DNA of 40,104 bases, taken from positions 285,165-325,268 of the forward strand of contig BJOX01000215.1 in NCBI GenBank assembly GCA_009731375.1. The letters are read 5' to 3'. The translations under genes were made by a program, and so were the position numbers. Numbering within the stretch: position 1 is the first letter of the stretch; every line of letters starts with the position of its first letter. This document shows, in pieces, positions 1-10,433 of this stretch. This stretch comes from Paulinella micropora (taxonomy: Eukaryota > Cercozoa > Imbricatea > Euglyphida). The notes below the pieces were generated by a model, which worked only from the letters and a program-made list of their open reading frames with translations, did not search any database and was not told where the DNA came from.

Positions 1-44
1 TAGTAGTTAGTAGTTGCAGCAGCAGCAGCAGCAGTAGCAGTAGC

Positions 45-106
<62 letters not shown>

Positions 107-315
107 GCCTAGTAGTAGTTAGTAGTTAGTAGTTAGTAGTTAGTAGTTAGTAGTTAGTAGTTAGTAGTTAGTAGTAGTAGTAGTAGTTAGTAGTTAGTAG
201 TTAGTAGTTAGTAGTTAGTAGTTAGTAGTTGGTAGTTGGTAGTTGGTAGTTGGTAGTTAGTAGTTAGTAGTTAGTAGTTAGTACTAGTACTAGTACTAGT
301 ACTAGTACTAGTAGT

Positions 316-358
<43 letters not shown>

Positions 359-360
359 TA

Positions 361-459
361 AATCGGTCACCATCTAGTTAAATCAATAGCTCTTGAGCTA
401 ACGATTTGTATGGATGACCAGAAGTTAAGTTAAATTAACTTCATTAAATCGAAGGCCTA
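361..459 (+). repeat. Unique insert in the microsatellite, copy 1
   Basis: About 95 bp of non-repetitive sequence, containing GGTCACCATCTAGTTAAATC and ACGATTTGTATGGATGACCA and ending in AAATCGAAGGCCT. The same sequence recurs at 1116-1173 (inverted), 1229-1337 and 1641-1776. Confidence 0.9.
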
Positions 460-479
460 GTAGTAGCAGTAGTAGTAGC

Positions 480-511
<32 letters not shown>

Positions 512-521
512 AGTAGTAGTA

Positions 522-572
<51 letters not shown>

Positions 573-594
573 AGTAGTAGTAGTAGTAGTAGTG

Positions 595-643
<49 letters not shown>

Positions 644-677
644 TAGTGGTAGTAGTGGTAGTAGCAGTAGTAGTAGC

Positions 678-918
<241 letters not shown>

Positions 919-925
919 ACTACTA

Positions 926-974
<49 letters not shown>

Positions 975-981
975 ACTACTA

Positions 982-1115
<134 letters not shown>

Positions 1116-1173
1116 GGCCTAGGCCTTCGATGTAATGAAGTTAAATTTAACCTCTGGTCATCCATACAAATCG
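1116..1173 (-). repeat. Unique insert in the microsatellite, copy 2 (inverted)
   Basis: Reverse complement of the 361-459 insert, shortened to the part from ACGATTTGTATGG to AGGCCT. It closes the inverted (CTA)n block. Confidence 0.88.
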
Positions 1174-1174
1174 T

Positions 1175-1206
<32 letters not shown>

Positions 1207-1228
1207 TAGTGTAGTAGTAGTAGTAGTA

Positions 1229-1336
1229 ATTGAATTTTTTCATTATTGTTAATAATTTGAGAAGTAGGCTTGAGCTAACGATTTGTATGGATGACCAGAG
1301 GTTAAATTTAACTTCATTAAATCGAAGGCCTTGGCC

Positions 1337-1337
<1 letters not shown>
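1229..1337 (+). repeat. Unique insert in the microsatellite, copy 3
   Basis: Starts with AATTGAATTTTTTCATTATT and runs to AAATCGAAGGCC. Compared with copy 4 it lacks the segment GGTCACCATCTAGTTAAATC plus the following few bases. Confidence 0.9.
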
Positions 1338-1387
<50 letters not shown>

Positions 1388-1401
1388 TAGTGGTAGTAGT
1401 G

Positions 1402-1461
<60 letters not shown>

Positions 1462-1465
1462 AGAA

Positions 1466-1565
<100 letters not shown>

Positions 1566-1574
1566 CGTAGTCGT

Positions 1575-1638
<64 letters not shown>

Positions 1639-1640
1639 GT

Positions 1641-1776
1641 AATTGAATTTTTTCATTATTCTTAATAATTTGAGAAGAAGGTCACCATCTAGTTAAATCA
1701 ATAGCTCTTGAGCTAACGATTTGTATGGATGACCAGAGATTAAATTTCTTAACTTCATTAAATCGAAGGCCAGGCC
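1641..1776 (+). repeat. Unique insert in the microsatellite, copy 4 (longest)
   Basis: The fullest copy. It has the A/T-rich junction block, then GGTCACCATCTAGTTAAATC, then ACGATTTGTATGGATGACCA, ending in AAATCGAAGGCCAGGCCTAG before (TAG)n resumes. Confidence 0.9.
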
Positions 1777-1832
<56 letters not shown>

Positions 1833-1866
<34 letters not shown>

Positions 1867-1875
1867 AAGTTAGTA

Positions 1876-1920
<45 letters not shown>

Positions 1921-2033
1921 AGTTAGTTAGTTAGTTAGTTAGTTAGTTGGTTAGTTATTTAGTTAGTTAGTTATTTAGTTAGTTATTTATTTAGTTATTT
2001 AGTTAGTTAGTTAGTTAGTTAGTTAGGTCAGTC

Positions 2034-2076
<43 letters not shown>

Positions 2077-2141
2077 CTGTTAGTTAGTCTGTTAGTTAGT
2101 CAGTTAGTTAGTTAGTCAGTTAGTTAGTTAGTTAGTAAGTA

Positions 2142-2177
<36 letters not shown>

Positions 2178-2237
2178 GGTTGGTTGGTTGGTTGGTTGGT
2201 TGGTTGGTTGGTTAGTCAGTCAGTCAGTCAGTCAGTC

Positions 2238-2284
<47 letters not shown>

Positions 2285-2289
2285 AAGAA

Positions 2290-2325
<36 letters not shown>

Positions 2326-2330
2326 GGTAG
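1833..2330. repeat. (GTTA)n tetranucleotide tract with GGTT, AGTC and AAGT sub-blocks
   Basis: Mostly perfect GTTA units, with a GGTT run near 2174-2211, an AGTC run near 2214-2239 and an AAGT run near 2291-2323. Point variants spread in blocks, as expected from replication slippage. Confidence 0.95.
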
Positions 2331-2364
2331 TGGTAGTGGTAGTGTGGTAGTGTGGTAGTGTGGT

Positions 2365-3780
2365 AGTGTGGGAGCAGGGGGAGCAGGGGGAGCAGGGGAA
2401 GCAGGTGGAGCAGGGGAAGCAGGAGCAGGAGCAGGGGGAGCAGAAGCAGGAGCAGGGGGAGCAGAAGCAGGAGCAGGGGGAGCAGTAGGAGTAGCAGTAG
2501 GAGTAGCAGGAGGAGTAGCAGGAGTAGTAGCAGGAGGAGTAGCAGGAGGAGTAGCAGGAGGAGTAGCACGAGGCGTAGCACGAGGCGTAGCAGTAGGCGT
2601 AGCAGTAGGCGTAGCAGTAGGCGTAGCAGTAGGCGTAGCAGGAGGAGTAGCAGGAGGAGTAGCAGTAGGAGTAGCAGTAGGAGTAGCAGTAGGAGTAGCA
2701 GTAGGAGTAGCAGCAGGAGTAGCAGTAGCAGTAGCAGTAGCAGTAGCAGTATGAGTAGCAGTAGGAGTAGCAGTAGGAGTAGCAGTAGGAGTAGCAGTAG
2801 GAGTAGCAGTAGGAGTAGCAGTAGCAGTAGCAGTAGGAGTAGCAGTAGGAGTAGCAACAGGAGTAGCAGTAGGAGTAGCAATAGGAGTAGCAATAGGAGT
2901 AGCAGTAGGAGTAGCAGTAGGAGTAGCAGTAGGAGTAGCAGTAGGAGTAGCAGTAGGAGTAGCAGTAGGAGTAGCAGTAGGAGTAGCAGTAGGAGTAGCA
3001 GTAGGAGTAGCAGTAGGAGTAGCAGTAGGAGTAGCAGTAGGAGTAGCAGTAGGAGTAGCAGTAGGAGTAGCAGTAGGAGTAGCAGTAGGAGTAGCAGTAG
3101 GAGTAGCAGTAGGAGTAGCAGTAGGAGTAGCAGTAGGAGTAGCAGTAGGAGTAGCAGTAGGAGTAGCAGTAGGAGTAGCAGTAGGAGTAGCAGTAGGAGT
3201 AGCAGTAGGAGTAGCAGTAGGAGTAGCAGTAGGAGTAGCAGTAGGAGTAGCAGTAGGAGTAGCAGTAGGAGTAGCAGTAGGAGTAGCAGTAGGAGTAGCA
3301 GTAGGAGTAGCAGTAGGAGTAGCAGTAGGAGTAGCAGTAGGAGTAGCAGTAGGAGTAGCAGTAGGAGTAGCAGTAGGAGTAGCAGTAGGAGTAGCAGTAG
3401 GAGTAGCAGTAGGAGTAGCAGTAGGAGTAGCAGTAGGAGTAGCAGTAGGAGTAGCAGTAGGAGTAGCAGTAGGAGTAGCAGTAGGAGTAGCAGTAGGAGT
3501 AGCAGTAGGAGTAGCAGTAGGAGTAGCAGTAGGAGTAGCAGTAGGAGTAGCAGTAGGAGTAGCAGTAGGAGTAGCAGTAGGAGTAGCAGTAGGAGTAGCA
3601 GTAGGAGTAGCAGTAGGAGTAGCAGTAGGAGTAGCAGTAGGAGTAGCAGTAGGAGTAGCAGTAGGAGTAGCAGTAGGAGTAGCAGTAGGAGTAGCAGTAG
3701 GAGTAGCAGTAGGAGTAGCAGTAGGAGGAGCAGTAGGAGGAGCAGTAGGAGGAGCAGTAGGAGGAGCAGTAGGAGCAGTA
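2365..3780. repeat. 12-bp minisatellite GGAGTAGCAGTA
   Basis: Starts as variable GGAGCAGGG-type units and becomes nearly uniform GGAGTAGCAGTA from about 2751 to 3724, roughly 80 units. One frame reads SRSS repeats for 360 codons only because the period is a multiple of three. No promoter, splice or domain signal supports a protein. Confidence 0.95.
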
Positions 3781-3787
3781 GGAGTAG

Positions 3788-3829
<42 letters not shown>

Positions 3830-3857
3830 GTAGTAGTAGGTAGTAGAGGTAGTAGAG

Positions 3858-3924
<67 letters not shown>

Positions 3925-3967
3925 GAGTAGTAGTAGTAGAGGTAGTAGGTAGTAGAGGTAGTAGGTA

Positions 3968-4038
<71 letters not shown>

Positions 4039-4186
4039 ATAGTAGTAGTAGTAGTGGTAGTAGTAGTAGGTAGTAGTAGTAGGTAGTAGTAGTAGGTAGT
4101 AGTAGTAGCAGTAGCAGGAGCAGTAGGAGGAGCAGTAGGAGCAGTAGGAGCAGTAGGAGCAGTAGGAGTAGGAGTAGGAGGAGGAG

Positions 4187-4226
<40 letters not shown>

Positions 4227-4250
4227 GGTAGTAGGTAGTAGAGGTAGTAG

Positions 4251-4298
<48 letters not shown>

Positions 4299-4324
4299 AA
4301 GTTAGTAGGTAGTAGAGGTAGTAG

Positions 4325-4392
<68 letters not shown>

Positions 4393-4393
4393 C

Positions 4394-4434
<41 letters not shown>

Positions 4435-4474
4435 TGTAGTAGGTATTAGAGGTAGTAGGTAGTAGAGGTAGTAG

Positions 4475-4538
<64 letters not shown>

Positions 4539-4589
4539 GTAGTAGAGGTAGTAGGTAGTAGTAGTATTAGGTAGTAGTAGCAGTAGTAC

Positions 4590-4637
<48 letters not shown>

Positions 4638-4727
4638 AGGTAGTAGGTAGTAGAGGTAGTAGGTAGTAGATGTAGTAGGTAGTAGTAGTAGTAGTAGGTG
4701 GTAGTAGGTAGTAGTAGGTAGTAGTAG

Positions 4728-4789
<62 letters not shown>

Positions 4790-5411
4790 TAGTAGTAGTA
4801 GTTAGTAGTAGTAGTTAGTAGTAGTAGTTAGTAGTAGTAGTTAGTAGTAGTAGTAAGTAGTAGTAGCAGTTAGTAGTAGTAGTAGTTAGTAGTAGTAGTT
4901 AGTAGTAGTAGTAGTGGTTAGTAGTAGTAGTTAGTAGTAGTAGTTAGTATTATTATCATTATTATTATTATTATTAGTAGTAGTAGTAGTAGTAGTAGTA
5001 GTTAGTAGTAGTAGTTAGTAGTAGTAGTTAGTAGCAGTAGTTAGTAGTAGTAGTTAGTAGTAGTAGTTAGTAGTAGTAGTTAGTAGTAGCTAGTAGTAGT
5101 AGTTAGTAGTAGTAGTTAGTAGTAGTAGTTAGTAGTAGTAGTTAGTAGTAGTAGTTAGTAGTAGTAGTTAGTAGTAGTAGTTAGTAGTTAGTAGTTAGTA
5201 GTAGTAGTCAGNNNNNNNNNNAGTAATAGTAGTTAGTAGTAGTTAGTAGTAGTAGTTAGTAGTAGTAGTTAGTAGTAGTAGTCAGTAGTAGCAGTTAGTA
5301 GTAGTAGTTAGTAGTAGTAGTTAGTAGTAGTATAGTAGTAGTAGTTAGTAGTAGTAGTTAGTAGTAGTAGTTAGTAGTAGTAGTTAGTAATAGTAAAGTA
5401 GTAGTAGTAGT
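4790..5411. repeat. 13-bp tandem repeat TTAGTAGTAGTAG
   Basis: A tandem array of the 13-bp unit with scattered 12- and 16-bp variants, broken by an assembly gap. Because the period is not a multiple of three, no frame stays open. Confidence 0.9.
5212..5221. other. Assembly gap (10 N)
   Basis: Ten Ns inside the 13-bp repeat. The real gap size is unknown. Confidence 0.99.
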
Positions 5412-5430
5412 AAAGTAGTAGTAGCAGTGG

Positions 5431-6340
5431 GAGAAAGGGGGAAATATGGGATGCTCAGTTCTCACAGTCATAAAGTGGCAGCTTTTACACGAAGGGGTTC
5501 GTGAAAAATCTTTTTGGACGCCGAAGGGGCGGTACGGGAAATAAGACGGAATTACTGGATTTTAATCAGGCATAAACGGACTTTATCAATAACTATCCGG
5601 AGGGTGGTATAGTCTCACACTAGGTGGGAGGGACGATGAGTGAATTTAGGGTAACACGGGGGTGCAATTTTATCCGAGGGAGTAGTGTCTAGTCACCGAC
5701 CTTCACTCGTGATAATTTTTCACATTCTATCCCGGTTTGATGCGGCGGGTCTTGACTCGACTTCTCGCGCACGCTGACGAGTGCACGCTCGAGGGGGAGA
5801 GGGGCACATGATTATGCCGGCCCACCCGGTATATAATGGCATTACCCGATGTTCCGGTCTGATCCTTGGCTTGGAAAGTACGGAGTCCCTGCTACGTTAT
5901 TATTCCTCATTCTACAAGTCGTTAGATAGTTGTTATATTATTAAATATTGAGTCACTGTAACATTCAACTTAGGGAAGCTACCCCGCTAAGGGTAAAGAA
6001 TAACCAGCCTCGGAGAAAAGACTTTTAATAACTTTGGGTCACACAAAATGTGATGACCATATAATAACATAATGGTAATATTCATTTGATTCTAGGCATT
6101 CCAGACTATAATTCGCGAATACTCTAGAAAGTGTCTTTGCTAGTAATAAAGGTATTCATAACTGTCCTGCCTATGAACCTGCCTATGACTAAGACTATCC
6201 AAATTACCGGTAAATTCAGACTAGGTGAAGTAACGGTTATTGATAGAACATTATACTAGTTACAGCGAGTTCTAGTCAATAACTGTAACGGACGTAACGG
6301 ACCTCATTTGCATCCAGAATTGTCGAAAGAGCGGGCCTCA
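5431..6340 (+). mobile_element. Possible LTR (low confidence)
   Basis: Non-repetitive 0.9 kb between the microsatellite and a primer-binding-like site. It contains a TATA-like GGTATATAATGG at 5828-5839 and ends ...CCTCA directly before TGGTCCCAGAGC, as an LTR ending in CA would. I found no second LTR in the window, and this sequence does not match the one after the copia fragment at 10208. An ordinary intergenic promoter region is an alternative. Confidence 0.25.
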
Positions 6341-6352
6341 TGGTCCCAGAGC
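6341..6352 (+). promoter_or_regulatory. Primer-binding-site-like TGGTCCCAGAGC
   Basis: Resembles the TGGTATCAGAGC site that pairs with initiator tRNA-Met in many LTR retrotransposons, with two changes. It lies right after a CA dinucleotide. A GT donor (GTAAGC at 6361) and a TTCTCAG acceptor before 6430 suggest a small intron ahead of the coding start. Confidence 0.25.
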
Positions 6353-6416
6353 GCCAACGTGGTAAGCATTCTTCCTGCCTTTTGCATTCAATGTAGTCAT
6401 TCATGATTCTTTAATT

Positions 6417-6617
6417 GTGTTGTTCTCAGGTTCAACCCCTGAAGTTTCTGCCTCGTCGACATCGTCGACGTCGTCGTCTTCGTCTTCTCCATCGTCGTCG
6501 TCTTCTTCGTCGTCGTCGTCGTCTTCGTCTTCTTTACCACCAACGATTTACATCTTGCCTAGTGATAATATTATTTCTCGATCTGGATCAGGATTAAAAT
6601 CAGCAACGAGAATATGA
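6417..6617 (+). CDS. Serine-rich reading-frame fragment, truncated by an inverted repeat
   Basis: An open frame of about 66 codons following an acceptor-like TTCTCAG. It encodes a poly-serine stretch (GTC/TCG/TCT-type codons) and then a short mixed segment ending at a TGA at 6615. It stops where the 6610-8520 inverted repeat begins, so the original 3' part is probably displaced or lost. It could be the start of a gag-like gene if the upstream sequence is an LTR. A second overlapping frame is arginine-rich and is a shadow. No domain is recognisable. Confidence 0.25.
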   Translation: MLFSGSTPEVSASSTSSTSSSSSSPSSSSSSSSSSSSSSLPPTIYILPSDNIISRSGSGLKSATRI

Positions 6618-8520
6618 CAGGGGATCGCCCGTCTATAGCTAGTCTAGCTAGTATAGAAATAGCATATTAGCTAGATTAGAAAAAAACAGACAAGGAGATC
6701 GCCAGTCCTAAAGCGTTTTTTATTTTTACCACGAGAGGGAAAGTTTCAAAAACTTATGTTTTTCATAATCGTGCGGCCCGTTCTTTCCAAGTGGAATTCA
6801 TAGCGAAAAAAGGTTGCGTTTCCGCAACAAAGACAAGCCGACCCGTCCAAAAAAGGTTGCGTTTCCGCAAAAAAGACAGGACGGCCCGTCCAAAATATTC
6901 TTCCCCGTGATCTTTCAGGCCGGCCCCGCCGCTTAAAAAGTGGTTAGATTTCCGTGAAGTGATCACGGACAGACAGAGACACACTTTGTTATGATATTTC
7001 TAAAGTACCAGAATATGACAGGGGATCGCCCGTCTATAGCTAGTACTAGTAAAATGTAAATAGCATATTAGAAAAAAAAACACACAAGGGGATCGCCCGT
7101 CCCAAAGCATTTTTATTTTTAGCGCGGAATTCGAAAGTTTCACAATTTAAAACTTTTGTTATTTATTTCTTTTTCTTTTTCTTTTTCCTTTCCATAGAAA
7201 AACATGACAGTATGATTTTTTCTACGTGAAATTCGTAGTGAAAAAAATGTTGCGTTTCCGCAAAAAAGACAGGCAGGCCAGTCACTGTCCCAGAGACTAG
7301 GGAAAGTTTCAAAATTTAAAAATTTTGTTATTTATTTATTTTTTCCTTTCATTTTTCTTTTTCCATAAAAAACATAATTGCATGATTTTTTCTAAGTGGA
7401 ATTCATGGTGAAAAAAAGGTTGCGTTTCCGCAAAAAAGACAGTCAGGCAAGTCAAAAATATTGTTCCAGTGATCTTTCAGGCCGGCCCCGCCACTAAAAA
7501 AGTAGTTATGTTTCAGTGAAGTGATGACAGACACACTTGGCTACGATATTTTCTAAAAGTATATCGTAGCAAAGTGTGTGATCACTTCAAGGAAACCTAA
7601 CTACTTTTTAGCGGCGGGGCCGCCTGAAAGATCGCTGGAAGATCATTTTGGACGAGCCTGCCTGTTTTTTTGCTGAAACTCAACCTTTTTTCACTATGAA
7701 TTCCACTTGTAAAAAAATCTGGCAGCCTGGTTTTTCTATGGAAAAAGAAAAAGAAGAAAAAAAAAACAGAAGTTTTTGAAATTTTCCCTAGACTGCAGTA
7801 GTAAAATAAAACTATTTGGGACGGGCGATCCCCTTGTGTGCTTTTTCCAATATGCTATTTCTATATTAGCTATGGACGGGCGATCACTGATCAATGTGTA
7901 ATATTCTCGTATTTTTAGAAATATCATGACAAAGTGTGTGATCACTTTAAGGAAGCCTTACCACTTTTTCAGCGGCGGGGCAAGCATGAAAGATCACTAG
8001 AATAATTTGAACGTGCCTGCCTGTTTTTTTTAGGAAACTCAACCTTTTTTCACTATGAATTTCACTTGGAAAAAACCGTGCCGCTCGGTTTTTCTATAAA
8101 AAAAGAAAAATGAAATATGCTCTTCTTTTTCCTATCGTCTCTTTCTCTTCAAAACTTCCTTACTGTTAAAAAAAAAAAAAAATTTGAAACTTTCCCCTAT
8201 AGCTAGTCTGTAAATGCATATATATATGTAGTGATAAAAATTAAAACGCTTGGGGACGGGCGATCCTCTTGTGTGTGTGTTTTTTTTAATATGCTATTTC
8301 TATACCTAATATACTAGCTAGTGTGTTTTTTTTCTAATATGCTATTTCCATACCTAATATACTACTGTCTTTTTTGAGGAAATAACATTTTTGGACTGGC
8401 CTGCCTGTCTTTTTTGCGGAAATGCAAACTTTTTTTCACTATGAATTCCACTTGTACAAAACGGGACGCACTGTTATATATAATAAAAAAAACGTAAGCT
8501 TTTGAAACTTTCCATATTAG
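6610..8520. repeat. 1.9-kb imperfect palindrome built from four related units
   Basis: Two direct units (6610-7008 and 7011-7552) face two inverted units (7556-7910 and 7915-8520), with the centre near 7554. Shared blocks are GGGATCGCCCGTCTATAGC, GGTTGCGTTTCCGCA, GACAGG..GGCC.GTC, GATCTTTCAGGCCGGCCCC and GTGAAGTGATCAC, ending in a TTTGTTATGATATTTCTAAA-type junction. It has no credible coding frame. It looks like a MITE-like or foldback element, or a nested insertion of one element family. The arms would fold into a long hairpin. Confidence 0.85.
8119..8181 (+). mobile_element. Short 3'-end fragment of the 32-36 kb LINE family
   Basis: Reads GCTCTTCTTTTTCC, TATCGTCTCTTTCTC and a diverged AAACTTCCTTACTGT, followed by a poly(A) run. 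This matches the terminal ~50 bp of the LINE copies at 30.6-38 kb. It lies inside the fourth unit of the inverted repeat and so inserted after that repeat formed. Confidence 0.6.
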
Positions 8521-8532
8521 AGTTCTATGGTG

Positions 8533-8568
8533 TGACATGCTGTGACATGTGACATGATGTGACATGAA
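8533..8568. repeat. TGTGACATG short tandem repeat
   Basis: Four TGTGACATG-like units with small spacers. They are followed by a 9-bp perfect inverted repeat, TATGTAATA/TATTACATA, at 8569-8589. Confidence 0.75.
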
Positions 8569-8622
8569 TATGTAATATTGTATTACATACAGCACACGAA
8601 TATGGTATATTCTGTGGTGTAA

Positions 8623-8702
8623 TGCCCCCCCCCCCCCCCCCCCCCCCCCCCCNNNNNNNNNNTATCCGTACTGTCGCCAAATCCTTTAATCCCCCCCCCC
8701 CC
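8623..8702. repeat. Poly(C) runs flanking a 10-N gap
   Basis: About 30 C residues abut Ns at 8653-8662, and a second run of about 12 C lies at 8691-8702. Such homopolymers stop sequencing and assembly, so their lengths are unreliable. Confidence 0.9.
8653..8662. other. Assembly gap (10 N)
   Basis: Ten Ns directly after the poly(C) run. Confidence 0.99.
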
Positions 8703-9292
8703 GAAATGTATATCCGCTCAAATGAATGAAATACATGCACTGATATATGTAATGCAAATTGCAACGATTTGCAAACATGTTGGGGTAGATATGATCAGTA
8801 AATGTGTAATATAATTTAGGAATCATGTGCAACAAATGCAAACGAAATTAAACTATGAAACAACACAAAGCAGATATGTTCATGGCAGTTGTATAACATA
8901 TAAGCAAACTATAACTATACCGAGCTAAGCACGATGGTAGAGTCCTGGCTCTGAAAATAAAATTGCATTGCACCAGGGCAATAAAGGTCCTGATTAAGTC
9001 ATGAGAAAAAAAAATGAAACGTTAAGTCCAATTCCACGCTGGGGAAGAAGTGAGTGCCAGAAGGGGCCACGGGTCCAAAAGAAATTCAAAGGCGCAAGAA
9101 ATTTGCGTGTTCACATCGATCGTTTGGAACTGGTGGAGCCGGGGTTGGTAGACTGTATAGAGACATGATCGAAGTGAAAAAATTTTGCCAGCGCTTCCCG
9201 TAAAGGGGTACAGTCTGAATTTTTTTTTCAAAGAGTACCTATTCTAGGACAGGAAAGGAGAAAGAAAATTTAAAAGCTGTTCGTCAGTTGGA
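8703..9292. other. Non-coding AT-rich spacer
   Basis: No conserved frame, repeat or RNA gene was recognised. Small open frames on the minus strand at 9022-9231 lack any family signature. Confidence 0.5.
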
Positions 9293-9351
9293 CAGTTTAT
9301 AGTCATGCTGGACTGTGTTGTCGTTGTGTCAGTTTATAGTCATGCTGGACT
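9293..9351. repeat. 22-bp direct repeat around TTTATAGTCATGCTGGACT
   Basis: Two identical copies, 9293-9314 and 9330-9351, separated by 15 bp. They lie just upstream of the copia fragment. Confidence 0.9.
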
Positions 9352-9430
9352 ATATCTTCCACTTTCCTTCGTCAGTCCCATTCGCTGGGGGTAATATTGG
9401 GGAGCGAGAGTAACAATCGGTGCACCGGGC

Positions 9431-9836
9431 GTGTGCAAGGAAGCCCAAGTCAAGCCAAGAGCCATGATGTTGAGAAGGCGGAGGATAGCAAAGGCGAAGG
9501 CGATTGTTGGACAGCTTTTGGGGGAGGCCCAGGGTTTCACGGATGCAGGGGATCGCGGACGGCCGGGTTGCCGACGCGCTGGGGCCGTACGGGTGGGGGC
9601 AGCCCCCCATCCTGTACGGCGACAACCAAGGCGCGCTGGATCTCGCTGATACGAATATATTTTCTAGGAAGCTCGGGCACGTGGACCTACGCTGCGCCAT
9701 CGTAAATCAGAAGGTTGACGCGGGGTTGGTGGCTAACGAGAAGGTCGCATCAGCTGACAATATCGCGGACATCAACACCAAGCCCGCGCGCGGTGAGCCT
9801 TACCTTCGGCTGGTGAGGCACGTGGCTTGTGACTAG
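9431..9836 (+). pseudogene. Ty1/copia retrotransposon, RNase H C-terminal fragment
   Basis: The frame ending at the TAG at 9834-9836 carries the end of a copia-type RNase H: ILYGDNQGAL, then LGHVDLRCAIVNQKV, then ADNIADINTKP, matching the family pattern (Y)DNQ.A, KH+D++.HFV+..V and AD..TK. Residues further upstream (AKAIVGQLLGEAQG) resemble the helix before the DNQ motif but lie in another frame, so there is at least one frameshift at about 9500-9590. Reverse transcriptase, integrase and gag are absent upstream: this is a 5'-truncated, dead copy. Downstream sequence still shows the expected polypurine tract. Confidence 0.85.
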
Positions 9837-10197
9837 CTGTGGTTGTGGAGGGGGTCGCGAGCGTGGGAACAGTCTTCAACGTTGGGGACTCTCTACAACG
9901 GGGACTTTTGGGTAGGACTTTTGGTAGGTTCCCGATAGCAAGGGGATAGATATTAGAAATTAGGTGGCTAGATTGCCGAACTTCACAAGCTGTGGAGACG
10001 TGGGCTAGCACCTCTGCTTTTGTTTAGTCATATCTTGTGCACTGTTGTGCATATCGCGCTTTAGTTGGTATAGTGTAGCTATGTAGCCGAACTCCACAGG
10101 AGACGTAGGGTAGCTCACTTTGCGCTTTGCTTACTTACCTTATCTAGTTGTTAGTAGCACGTCATGTTTGGACACTGACTCGTAAGGGAGTCTAATT
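9837..10197 (+). other. Copia element 3' non-coding region
   Basis: Sequence between the pol stop and the polypurine tract. It holds a diverged internal repeat, GCCGAACTTCACAAGCTG...GGAGACGTGGG near 9976 and GCCGAACTCCACAGGAGACG near 10087. Confidence 0.5.
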
Positions 10198-10206
10198 AAG
10201 GGGGAG
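10198..10206 (+). promoter_or_regulatory. Polypurine tract AAGGGGGAG
   Basis: A purine run 360 bp after the copia pol stop, followed by GTTGGACAATTAATTAGACC. This is the layout of a plus-strand priming site before a 3' LTR. An LTR probably starts at about 10207-10209; its far end could not be set, and it must end before or overlap the 3' end of the gene at 10434. Confidence 0.5.
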
Positions 10207-10433
10207 CGTTGGACAATTAATTAGACCCTTCCTCCTCAGTTATGTCCGTGTTGCTAATTTATACGTTAGCAGTAATCGTCACGGTTAGTAGTATTATTAG
10301 TTATTAATACAATCAATTAGAGTACCTTTTCTGGTACTGGTGGCACCAGCTTTTTACCATTACCTTTATCACCCATATCAGGCAGCTTCGTGGGTCAATT
10401 TTCAAAGGTACATCTTTTGTGTGACGTCGCCAG

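Noticed and set aside
2276-2893. 205-codon poly-Leu frame on the minus strand
   Set aside because: Pure repeat translation, not a signal or membrane protein.
2751-3833. 360-codon SRSS-repeat frame resembling an SR-rich protein
   Set aside because: It is the translation of a 12-bp minisatellite; other frames are equally long and there is no start context, splice site or non-repeat domain.
6760-6990. Small frames in the inverted repeat such as 6763-6984 (-)
   Set aside because: Not conserved among the four repeat units and without domain signature.
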